NCBI RefSeq assembly: GCF_900113375.1
Contig: NZ_FOPC01000001.1
Location: 496,001 to 560,000 of the forward strand
Length of the DNA stretch: 64,000 nucleotides
Reading direction: 5' to 3'
DNA from: Algoriphagus hitonicola
GTDB taxonomy: Bacteria > Bacteroidota > Bacteroidia > Cytophagales > Cyclobacteriaceae
Shown here: in pieces, positions 55,002 to 62,531 of the stretch
How the letters are laid out: every line of letters starts with the position of its first letter
Numbering within the stretch: the first letter of the stretch is position 1
The notes under the pieces: model-generated
Database searches by the model: none
What the model was told of the DNA's origin: nothing
Seen by the model: the letters and a program-made list of their open reading frames with translations, nothing else
Position numbers and translations under genes: made by a program

Positions 55002-55857
55002 ACTTTTTCTAGTTTTCTTTTGTTTTTCTTTAGTTGTTTTTTCGAGCTTCGGCCAAGGAGTCGCTTATCAGCTATTTGATGCTTCGGGAAAGAAAATCAA
55101 GTTCGATAAAATGATGACGAAAGCTGAAAAGGCTGATGTTATATTTTTTGGTGAATTACACAATAATAGTTTAGCCCACTGGCTTCAACTTCAGGTGTTG
55201 AAGGGGCTTTCCAAAAAAAATGCTGCACTTGTTTTTGCCTCTGAGTTTTTTGAGCGGGACGATCAATTGATCATCGACGAATGGATGTCGGGAAAAATCA
55301 CGGATAAGAATTTTGAAACTGAGGCCAAACTGTGGAATAATTACTCCACCGATTACAAGCCGCTCATGCTTTTTGTCAAAGAAAATAATATTCCTTTTGT
55401 GGCTGCCAATGTGCCGCGTCGATATGCTTCCTTGGTGAGTAGGTCCGGTTTAGTCGCATTGGATTTGGTGAGCGAACAAGCAAAGCCCTATTTTGCGGAG
55501 CTGCCGATCGAGGTGGACATGAATCTACCTGGCTATGTAGCGATGAAAGATATGATGCACGGAGCACCAGGTAATTCGGATTATATGATCCAAGCGCAAG
55601 CACTAAAAGATGCGACTATGGCGGAATCCCTTTTTGATTTTTTGGAAAAGGATTTGCAGGTTTTTCATGTCAATGGTGCATATCACAGCAAGGAAGGAGA
55701 GGGGATTATCTGGTATTTAAAGAGGAAGTTTCCGGATAAAAATATGATCAATATCCACACTGTAGAGCAAGATCAGCTCGAGCACTTGGATGATCAACAT
55801 GCCTTAGGAGGTGATTTTATTCTTGTCCTTCCCAAAGACGCCCACAAATCCTATTGA
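54994..55857 (+). CDS. ChaN/Cofac_haem_bdg-family exported protein
   Basis: 287 residues with a signal peptide (FFCFSLVVFSSFGQ). Family blocks: ADVIFFGELHNNSLAHWLQL, FASEFFERDDQ, VAANVPRRYASLVS and QVFHVNGAYHSKEGEGI. ChaN relatives bind iron or haem at the outer membrane. The start overlaps folB by 8 nt. Confidence 0.92.
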   Translation: MPRLFLVFFCFSLVVFSSFGQGVAYQLFDASGKKIKFDKMMTKAEKADVIFFGELHNNSLAHWLQLQVLKGLSKKNAALVFASEFFERDDQLIIDEWMSGKITDKNFETEAKLWNNYSTDYKPLMLFVKENNIPFVAANVPRRYASLVSRSGLVALDLVSEQAKPYFAELPIEVDMNLPGYVAMKDMMHGAPGNSDYMIQAQALKDATMAESLFDFLEKDLQVFHVNGAYHSKEGEGIIWYLKRKFPDKNMINIHTVEQDQLEHLDDQHALGGDFILVLPKDAHKSY

Positions 55858-55860
55858 TCC

Positions 55861-56319
55861 ATGTATTCCAAAGCCGAAACTTCCCGAATCCGAAAGGAAT
55901 TTTGGATCAAATTTGGGCAATATATGAAGCCTGTTCCCAATGCCCAGGGGAGGAGGATCAATTGGCCCAATTATAAAACCGGGGTAAAAGATATCTATTT
56001 TAGGATGAAAGCCGAGCGGGGTTTCGCATCGATTGGGATTGAGATCACCCAATCCGACACCGAGCTTCAAGAGTTGTTTTTTGACCAGTTTTTGCAACTG
56101 AAGCGGATTTTGGAAACCGAAGTCGGGGAAGAGTGGACTTGGATACTACATCAGGAAAATGAATTCGGTCAATTTGTTTCAAAAATTGAAAAGGTAAAAA
56201 AAGGACTCAATGTAATGGAGGAAAAGGACTGGCCTGATATCATCTCTTTTCTTAAGCCAAGAATTATTGCCCTAGATGAATTTTGGGATTTGGTCAAGCC
56301 TGGATTTGAAAATTATTAA
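55861..56319 (+). CDS. DUF4268-domain protein
   Basis: 152 residues. Core KEFWIKFGQYMKPVPNAQ, INWPNYKTGVKDIYFRM and EWTWILHQENEFGQF match DUF4268, a fold related to restriction-like nucleases, often stand-alone. No function known. Starts 4 nt after the ChaN stop, last gene of the five-gene unit. Confidence 0.88.
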   Translation: MYSKAETSRIRKEFWIKFGQYMKPVPNAQGRRINWPNYKTGVKDIYFRMKAERGFASIGIEITQSDTELQELFFDQFLQLKRILETEVGEEWTWILHQENEFGQFVSKIEKVKKGLNVMEEKDWPDIISFLKPRIIALDEFWDLVKPGFENY

Positions 56320-56362
56320 TGAAAGTCAATCCCAAATTCAACGATTTATTTTTCTCTAGTGA

Positions 56363-56896
56363 TTACCTCAATCCAGCGATCAATTCATCAAGGGTGCTTT
56401 TTAGGACTTTAGTGTTAAGTACTCCATTGGCCGTTAATATGCCGGTTCCCGTTCCCATCCAAAGCACTTCATTGCTTTGAGCATCTTGGATAAGGAAAAT
56501 CACTTTTCCATATTTTCCCGGCACTTTATAAGGAGGGGAATAAGGGGTGTCACCCGTTAAACCAACACCGCCACTATAGCCCAGTTCTTCCTTTTCATAA
56601 TTAATCGAGGCGATCACGCTTTGAACCAAAAGTTCGGGATTTTCCTCAACTTCAGATAAACCATTTTCCAGCAATTTTTTCTCAAAATATTTATTCAACT
56701 GAACAATATCGTTAGTGGCATCTGATTTTGTGATGAATTTAAATGTTTTCATACTGGACAGATCAATAGGTTTGCTTATTAGATCGTACTCCAATTTATC
56801 AGGGGAGGTTTTTCTGCCATCAGCAGTAATGGTGTCGGAGACTTTACATGAGGCAAAAACAAAAAGGGAAAGGGCAAGGAGGAGAAGGTTCTTCAT
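56363..56896 (-). CDS. DUF4136 lipoprotein
   Basis: 177 residues, lipobox LFVFASCKVSD (Cys 17). DUF4136 features: YDLISKPIDLSSMKTFKFIT, EENPELLVQSVIASINYEKE and VIFLIQDAQSNEVLWMGTGT. Predicted outer-membrane lipoprotein of unknown role. Confidence 0.92.
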   Translation of the reverse strand: MKNLLLLALSLFVFASCKVSDTITADGRKTSPDKLEYDLISKPIDLSSMKTFKFITKSDATNDIVQLNKYFEKKLLENGLSEVEENPELLVQSVIASINYEKEELGYSGGVGLTGDTPYSPPYKVPGKYGKVIFLIQDAQSNEVLWMGTGTGILTANGVLNTKVLKSTLDELIAGLR

Positions 56897-57017
56897 GGCT
56901 AAATCATTGAGGTAAAGAATAAAATCTATTACGCTATTTTTAACTTTTTGGTTTAAAAAAGACGCTTATTTTCAAGGGTTTGTACTTTGGTTTACAAGAT
57001 TTTATGGGGCTATCCGC

Positions 57018-57515
57018 CTAAAGTGCTTTTTTTCGGTAGGTAAACTTTTCTAGTTTGGGTTCACCTTTTTCTCCCAAATCCACCCAAATGACCAATTCCT
57101 CGCCTTTTCGCTCCATAGTCAATCCGTCAAACTTAGCTTTTTCTTTACCGAGCTCAATAAGGGAAAATGTCGTCCATTTTTCTTTTTCTTCCCAGCCACT
57201 GAGATCGGGATTGAAGTGTTTAAGTTTTAAGGTGACACTTTCTCCATCCTGAATCAAATGCATAAATTCAGAGAAAACCAATTTTCCCTCACTCCAAAAT
57301 CGAAAAGTACCGATCATATGTCCATCAACAGGCGGAAGCCATACTTCCTCACATTCTCCTCCCAATCCCGGACCAGACCAATAGCCGACCAGCCATGAAA
57401 AATTTTCGACCCTTGCGCTTCCGGGACTGTTCCCTTCAGAAAGATTCCTTACCTTCTGAGCATGGGCTGGAAAAATCAAGAAAAATAGAAGAGCGGTCGT
57501 AAAGAGATTTTTCAT
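57018..57515 (-). CDS. DUF6265-like exported protein
   Basis: 165 residues, signal peptide TALLFFLIFPAHAQ. A lipocalin/FABP-like barrel core: FSWLVGYWSGPGLGGECEEV, GHMIGTFRFWSEGKLVF and ESVTLKLKHFNPDLSGWEEK fits DUF6265. Function unknown. Confidence 0.88.
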   Translation of the reverse strand: MKNLFTTALLFFLIFPAHAQKVRNLSEGNSPGSARVENFSWLVGYWSGPGLGGECEEVWLPPVDGHMIGTFRFWSEGKLVFSEFMHLIQDGESVTLKLKHFNPDLSGWEEKEKWTTFSLIELGKEKAKFDGLTMERKGEELVIWVDLGEKGEPKLEKFTYRKKAL

Positions 57516-57546
57516 CGGATCAAAGTTTCACCGAATCTACAAAAAA

Positions 57547-57861
57547 TCAGGTATCGTGACGCTTGGGAATTTCGGGATTGACAAAAGTAAAACCTCTCGC
57601 TTCATCTCCCTCAAAAAAATCAATCTGCATCCCCATCAAAAACATGTAATGTTTCTTTTCAATCAAAACCGGAATTCCGTTGATATCAAATTTTTGGTCT
57701 TCTTCTCTGGGCTTATCAAAACCGAGTGCATAGGACATCCCCCCGCAACCACCTCCTCTTACACCTATCCGAAGATGATATTCGATGGGAATATTTTTGT
57801 GGGCCATGATATTTTTGATCTCAGCTTCTGCTTTTTCAGTGATGGAAATCGGTACGAGCAT
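57547..57861 (-). CDS. HesB/IscA-like protein lacking the C-terminal Cys motif
   Basis: 104 residues. First Cys is kept in RGGGCGGMSYALGF (Cys 39). The C-terminal CxC of IscA/ErpA is absent; the tail is GFTFVNPEIPKRHDT. It therefore differs from canonical A-type Fe-S carriers and may be a bacteroidotal variant. Cytosolic. Confidence 0.9.
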   Translation of the reverse strand: MLVPISITEKAEAEIKNIMAHKNIPIEYHLRIGVRGGGCGGMSYALGFDKPREEDQKFDINGIPVLIEKKHYMFLMGMQIDFFEGDEARGFTFVNPEIPKRHDT

Positions 57862-57905
57862 GTTATTCGAATGTTTTTGGCAGGAAATTGGTTCGTAATG
57901 GGAAT

Positions 57906-57913
57906 CAAATTTA
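57906..57913 (-). promoter_or_regulatory. -7 promoter element (TAAATTTG on minus)
   Basis: Plus-strand CAAATTTA is the complement of TAnnTTTG, about 44 nt before the IscA-like start at 57861. No -33 seen. Confidence 0.4.
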
Positions 57914-57971
57914 CACAGACTTCCGTTTTTAGGACGGGATAAATTTTGGATATTCGAGCTTAATTAACCCA

Positions 57972-58496
57972 ATGATGGAATACGTAATTGATTTGCTTAA
58001 GATTTTGCTCCCCGCGGGGGTGGTTTTGTATGGGATGTATCTGGTGATTGTCTCATTTATTTCCAAAGATCGGGAGAAAATGCTGGTAGATCTTAAAACT
58101 CAAAATACTCAGGTGGTGCTTCCTGTGCGTTTGCAGGCCGCAGAGCGCCTTAGTTTATTGCTCGAGCGGATTACACCTAATAATCTGGTCCGGAGGAGCA
58201 ATGCCAGTGGAATGACTGCTGCGGAGTTGCATGCGGTTCTGTTAAGTGAAGTGAGAGAAGAGTTTAGCCATAACTTTTCCCAGCAGGTGTATTTCTCCGA
58301 AGAAACCTGGGAAGCGATCAAAAGAGCAGTCGAAGAAGTCACTACTATTATTAACTTAAGCCGACAGAGCTTGGATAAGGAAGCGACAGGAATGGATCTG
58401 GCAAAGGCTATTTTCACCCAGTCCTTGGAACGTAAAAACGATGCTGTTGCCTTTGCGCTTCGTCAAGTTAAATCAGAAATCAGTATTTATTTCTAA
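57972..58496 (+). CDS. Conserved single-span membrane protein
   Basis: 174 residues. One N-terminal membrane helix (LLPAGVVLYGMYLVIVSFI) and a cytosolic helical domain with long amphipathic helices (RLQAAERLSLLLERITPNNL). I know no function. Forms a run with the YkvA-like and thioredoxin-like genes. Confidence 0.82.
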   Translation: MMEYVIDLLKILLPAGVVLYGMYLVIVSFISKDREKMLVDLKTQNTQVVLPVRLQAAERLSLLLERITPNNLVRRSNASGMTAAELHAVLLSEVREEFSHNFSQQVYFSEETWEAIKRAVEEVTTIINLSRQSLDKEATGMDLAKAIFTQSLERKNDAVAFALRQVKSEISIYF

Positions 58497-58508
58497 TCCC
58501 CAAAACTC

Positions 58509-58922
58509 ATGAGTAGTATCACCTCAAAAGCAAGCGAAATACTCGAAAGTGCCAAGGCACTTTTTGGCAGGCAAGTGGAAGTGCTTTCAAGACAAGAGGG
58601 AAAGGTAAGAGAACTGATCGCTGGGGTAAAAAATAAACTGGCAGGGTTGACTCACAATCCTCGTATTCAGAAATTAATAGAACCGGTAGCCGTATTTATC
58701 CGGATGCTGAAAGCGCACTTCGGTGGCCAACATAAATTATCCTCTACGACTTTGGGAATGATTGTATTGGCCTTGGTTTATTTTCTTTCTCCGGTGGATA
58801 TTATTCCGGATTTCTTGGGATTTTTTGGTTTTGCGGATGACTTGTCGGTGGTTTTGGCAGTATATGCCAAGGTCAAAGATGAAATCGATCAGTTTTTGGA
58901 CTGGGAGCGAACTCAGATTTAA
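58509..58922 (+). CDS. YkvA/DUF1232-family membrane protein
   Basis: 137 residues. DUF1232 hallmark: LVYFLSPVDIIPDFLGFFGF, then ADDLSVVLAVYAKVK. One to two membrane helices near the C-terminus. Function unknown. Confidence 0.92.
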   Translation: MSSITSKASEILESAKALFGRQVEVLSRQEGKVRELIAGVKNKLAGLTHNPRIQKLIEPVAVFIRMLKAHFGGQHKLSSTTLGMIVLALVYFLSPVDIIPDFLGFFGFADDLSVVLAVYAKVKDEIDQFLDWERTQI

Positions 58923-58956
58923 ACTGTACTGTTAAGCTCCAAAATCAACGTAAGAC

Positions 58957-59583
58957 TTGGAGGAACTTGTGCAGCTAATTCGAATTAGTCCTGAATTGGT
59001 AGCGAAAGCTATGACCTATTCGGAATACAAAAATTTGATCGAAAAACTTTTTACAGAAGGAAAAACAACCGGCCCGAACCAGTCCGAATCCTATCTGGAA
59101 TATACCCGAATGGCGATTCAGCGGATGAAGCGCTGGGATAAAACCATTCGTATCGATGAACGGATGACCGAATTGGTCAGCAAACTTCCCCCACAGCTTT
59201 GGATGTTGATTACGGAGGCTTGGTGTGGAGATGCGGCTCAGACCATTCCATATATATCCAAACTGGCCGACCTTAATCCGGATATTCAACTTCGCCTGAT
59301 TTTACGGGATGAAAATCCCGGAATCATGGATCAATACCTCACCAATGGGGCACGGTCTATTCCTAAATTAATATCGCTGAGTCCCGGATTGCAGATGGAG
59401 TATTTTGTTTGGGGACCTAAGCCGGCTTATCTGATGGAAAAGCAGCGGGAGTTTAAGACTGATCCCAAAGAAAAAACGAGTAAAGAATTTACCGAAGAGG
59501 TGCATCTCTGGTATGCAAGGGATAAAAATCATACCTTGGGTGCAGAACTTTCCACCTGCTTTTACCAAGCTTTTGATTTATGA
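58957..59583 (+). CDS. Thioredoxin-fold protein (Thioredoxin_9-like)
   Basis: 208 residues from TTG 58957; ATG at 59011 is the other start. The active-site segment LITEAWCGDAAQTIP has a single Cys (CGDA), and GARSIPKLISL supplies the cis-Pro. Cytosolic thiol protein of unknown target. 4-nt ATGA overlap with the next gene. Confidence 0.88.
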   Translation: MEELVQLIRISPELVAKAMTYSEYKNLIEKLFTEGKTTGPNQSESYLEYTRMAIQRMKRWDKTIRIDERMTELVSKLPPQLWMLITEAWCGDAAQTIPYISKLADLNPDIQLRLILRDENPGIMDQYLTNGARSIPKLISLSPGLQMEYFVWGPKPAYLMEKQREFKTDPKEKTSKEFTEEVHLWYARDKNHTLGAELSTCFYQAFDL

Positions 59584-60302
59584 AAATAGCTTTTACCGCC
59601 GGGACATCTGGGCTAATTGGCATGCAACTTTTGCATCAACTTTTAAAAAACAAGGAATTTGATTATGTCCTGAGTGTCGGCAGGCGAAAGCTTGCATTGA
59701 AGCATGCCAACTTGATTCAGCTGGAAGGAAACATGTCCGAATTGGAGTTTTGGGATTGGCAGAATCAAATCAACTCCCAATCCCTAGGCGGAGAATATCA
59801 GGCCTTGGTTTCAGCGATTGAATCGGGTAAGGCTGAGATTTTCGGTTTCTGCAGTCTTGGCACCACGATCAAAAATGCAGGATCAAAGGAAGCTTTTTAT
59901 GCGGTGGATCATGATTTGGTTTTGACCTTTGCCAAGTGGGTAAAAAAGCTGGGAGGAAGTAAGTTTCTGAGCGTCTCCTCAATGGGGGCTGACCCAAAAT
60001 CTGGTATTTTTTATAATCAGGTGAAAGGAAAAACGGAAGAGGATCTCAAAGAATTAGATTTTGCACAACTGAGTATAGTCAGACCATCTATACTCTTGGG
60101 AAATCGTTCCGAATTCCGATTGGGGGAGCAAGTTGCGAGTATTCTGATGAGGCCTTTGGTTTGGTTGAGATTACTTAAAAATTTCCGGCCTATTTATGAT
60201 CATCAAGTTGCGAAAGCCATGGTTTATATTTCGCTAAACCCTCAAAACCAACAAGTAAAAGTATATCTGTCAGGGGATCTGCAGGATTTAAGCAAAAAGT
60301 AA
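59580..60302 (+). CDS. NmrA-like / atypical SDR NAD(P)-binding protein
   Basis: 240 residues. Rossmann start KIAFTAGTSGLIGMQLLHQL (GxSGxxG), FCSLGTTIKNAG, VSSMGADPKSGIFYNQVKGK with the YxxxK-like element, and SIVRPSILLGNRSE. Oxidoreductase-like or regulatory; substrate unknown. Confidence 0.88.
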   Translation: MKIAFTAGTSGLIGMQLLHQLLKNKEFDYVLSVGRRKLALKHANLIQLEGNMSELEFWDWQNQINSQSLGGEYQALVSAIESGKAEIFGFCSLGTTIKNAGSKEAFYAVDHDLVLTFAKWVKKLGGSKFLSVSSMGADPKSGIFYNQVKGKTEEDLKELDFAQLSIVRPSILLGNRSEFRLGEQVASILMRPLVWLRLLKNFRPIYDHQVAKAMVYISLNPQNQQVKVYLSGDLQDLSKK

Positions 60303-60304
60303 AA

Positions 60305-60757
60305 ATGATCGTAGTCATTCAGCGCGTTTCCGAGGCATCGGTAAAAATCGATGGGAAAATTAAATCAAAGATTGGGGTTGGATTGATGGTTTTGCTGGGA
60401 ATCGAAGAGGCTGATTCCCAGGAGGACATTGACTGGCTTTCCAAAAAAATCGTGAACATGCGGATCTTTCCGGATGAAGCAGAAATCATGAACAAAAGTC
60501 TTCTCGATATCAATGGGGAGATCCTTCTCATTTCTCAGTTTACGCTTCATGCCAGCACAAAAAAAGGAAACCGACCTTCTTATATCAAAGCAGCCAAACC
60601 CAATATCGCCATTCCGCTTTATGAATCAATGATTCAAGCCTTGGAAAGAGAATTGGGTAAGGAAATCGGTACCGGGGAATTTGGAGCAGATATGAAAGTG
60701 GCCTTGGTTAATGATGGTCCGGTTACGATCGTAGTTGATTCAAAAAATAAGATCTAA
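60305..60757 (+). CDS. dtd: D-aminoacyl-tRNA deacylase
   Basis: 150 residues. Removes D-amino acids (and Gly) from mischarged tRNA. Diagnostic motifs: LISQFTLHASTKKGNRPSY (catalytic Ser-Gln region) and LVNDGPVTIVVD. 3 nt after the NmrA-like gene. Confidence 0.95.
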   Translation: MIVVIQRVSEASVKIDGKIKSKIGVGLMVLLGIEEADSQEDIDWLSKKIVNMRIFPDEAEIMNKSLLDINGEILLISQFTLHASTKKGNRPSYIKAAKPNIAIPLYESMIQALERELGKEIGTGEFGADMKVALVNDGPVTIVVDSKNKI

Positions 60758-60824
60758 GATTTTATTTTTCCAGCGCACTGCAGAACTTGAGTTTTCGTCG
60801 AGAAATTTAAAAACTTCAATTTTT

Positions 60825-60832
60825 TATCTTTA
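60825..60832 (+). promoter_or_regulatory. Near-consensus -7 (TATCTTTA) on the ABC start
   Basis: One mismatch to TAnnTTTG, ending 3 nt before ATG 60836. Same placement as at guaA, again pointing to a leaderless mRNA. Confidence 0.35.
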
Positions 60833-60835
60833 GCC

Positions 60836-62329
60836 ATGTCTTCAAGCTTGATTGATATTAACCGATGCGAAGTTCATTATAAAAGAATTCAAGTAGTTGA
60901 TTCCTTGTCTTTTTCATGGGAAAAAGGTCAGCATTGGGCTATTATTGCCGAATCAGGTAGTTTACAAACTGCTTTTGTTGAAACCATTAGAGGGAATTCG
61001 GTCATTTTAAAAGGTGCCATTTCCAGGGATTTTGCTGCAGATTATCTGGAAAAAGAAGCAGAGACCAAGCAATTGGCTAGCTATCGAGACTTGATATCCT
61101 ACATTTCTCAAGCTTATGTTTTTAGAAATAAATCCAACTTACAAAACTTCTATTTTCAGCAGCGTTTCAATGCGACGGAGTCCGAGGAGTCCGATACCGT
61201 GACAGAATATTTGAATAAGATCTCGGGTCAAAAATCTGGAAAATGGACTGTAGGATCTGTGCTGGAGTTGATGAAGCTCACTGATCTTGCCGATAAATCC
61301 CTGCTTAAATTATCCAATGGAGAGAGTAGAAGATTGGCGATTGCGGGAGGATTACTTCGACAGCCTTCCCTTTTTATTATGGATCATCCGATGACCGGTT
61401 TGGATGTGCAAACGAGACTGGATTTTGGGGGTATTTTAAAGCGAATTTCCGATTCGGGAATACATGTTTTGATGACGACAACTGCAGATGAAATTCCCGA
61501 GGGGATTACCCATGTTGCCGAGCTACATTCACATGGAATAAGAAAAATCTGGACACGCGATGATTTTCATTTTCAGTCGGCTGGTCAATTAAGAAAAGCC
61601 TGGGATTGGAGGGATTTGAATCATTTACTACCTGAAACTAGAAACAACCAAGATTGCCTAATTGACCTCCGAAAAGTATCCATCCGGTATGGAGAAAAAC
61701 GCATCCTTCAGGAAGTCGATTGGCGAGTCAATGCCGGTGAAAAATGGCTGCTCCAAGGACCCAATGGCTCAGGGAAGTCCACGCTGATATCACTCTTAAT
61801 TGGTGAAAATCCGCAAGCCTATTCTCAGGAGATTTATCTTTTCGGAAAAAAAAGGGGAACAGGAGAGAGCATTTGGGACATTAAGCGGCCGGTCGGATTT
61901 ATGGCCCCTGAGCTTGCTCGATTTTTCCCGACTAACCAAACCTGCCGGAAAGTAATTTTGTCGGGATTGTTTGATACGATGGGACTTTTCAAAAAACCGA
62001 CGGAAAGCCAAGAAGATGCTGCCAAAGGCTGGATGAAATTTTTTGAATTATCAGAAGATTCGGATCGACTTTTTTCGAGACTACCGTTGGAAAAACAACG
62101 ATGGGCACTTTTAGCAAGAGCGTTGATCAAGCAGCCCGCATTGTTGGTCTTGGATGAGGCTTCTCAGGGAATGGATACCATTCAGCGTCAGCTTTTCAAA
62201 GATACGGTGACCAAGGTCTGCGAACGCTATTCTCCGGCTTTGATTTTTGTCAGTCACTATGAGGAAGATGTACCTGAGGTAATTGACAGGATTATAAAGT
62301 TGAAGGAAGGTCAGGCTTCCTTAGTTTAG
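60836..62329 (+). CDS. Double ABC ATPase (ModF-like) with one degenerate site
   Basis: 497 residues, two NBDs, no membrane segment. NBD1 has lost Walker A (IIAESGSLQTAF, no Lys) and the catalytic Glu (FIMDHPMTGLD), but keeps signature KLSNGESRRLAIAGG. NBD2 keeps Walker A GPNGSGKSTLIS (about 308) and LVLDEASQGMD (about 435), but its signature is degenerate (SRLPLEKQRW). So one composite ATP site should work. It resembles the ModF/YbbA-type soluble pairs. No permease is adjacent. Confidence 0.92.
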   Translation: MSSSLIDINRCEVHYKRIQVVDSLSFSWEKGQHWAIIAESGSLQTAFVETIRGNSVILKGAISRDFAADYLEKEAETKQLASYRDLISYISQAYVFRNKSNLQNFYFQQRFNATESEESDTVTEYLNKISGQKSGKWTVGSVLELMKLTDLADKSLLKLSNGESRRLAIAGGLLRQPSLFIMDHPMTGLDVQTRLDFGGILKRISDSGIHVLMTTTADEIPEGITHVAELHSHGIRKIWTRDDFHFQSAGQLRKAWDWRDLNHLLPETRNNQDCLIDLRKVSIRYGEKRILQEVDWRVNAGEKWLLQGPNGSGKSTLISLLIGENPQAYSQEIYLFGKKRGTGESIWDIKRPVGFMAPELARFFPTNQTCRKVILSGLFDTMGLFKKPTESQEDAAKGWMKFFELSEDSDRLFSRLPLEKQRWALLARALIKQPALLVLDEASQGMDTIQRQLFKDTVTKVCERYSPALIFVSHYEEDVPEVIDRIIKLKEGQASLV

Positions 62330-62531
62330 GATGGAAGTGGGTGGATTTTTTAATCAATTTTTGAAAAATCTAGTTCATTATCCAATGGATAGATTCAGAT
62401 AAGCTAGGATTATCCTTCACAGAAGATCAAATAATTTTAAATAGTGGATTAGAACCATTCAACCGATTATCAAATCAGATTAAAAAGAAAAACTTAAATT
62501 TGAAATCTTTCAAATCTCAAACCTTTAGCGC
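62330..62531. other. Intergenic, no gene seen
   Basis: 202 nt, A+T-rich, with a small TATCC/GGATA inverted repeat. AACCTTTA ends 3 nt before ATG 62532, echoing the leaderless-type placement seen at guaA. Confidence 0.4.
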
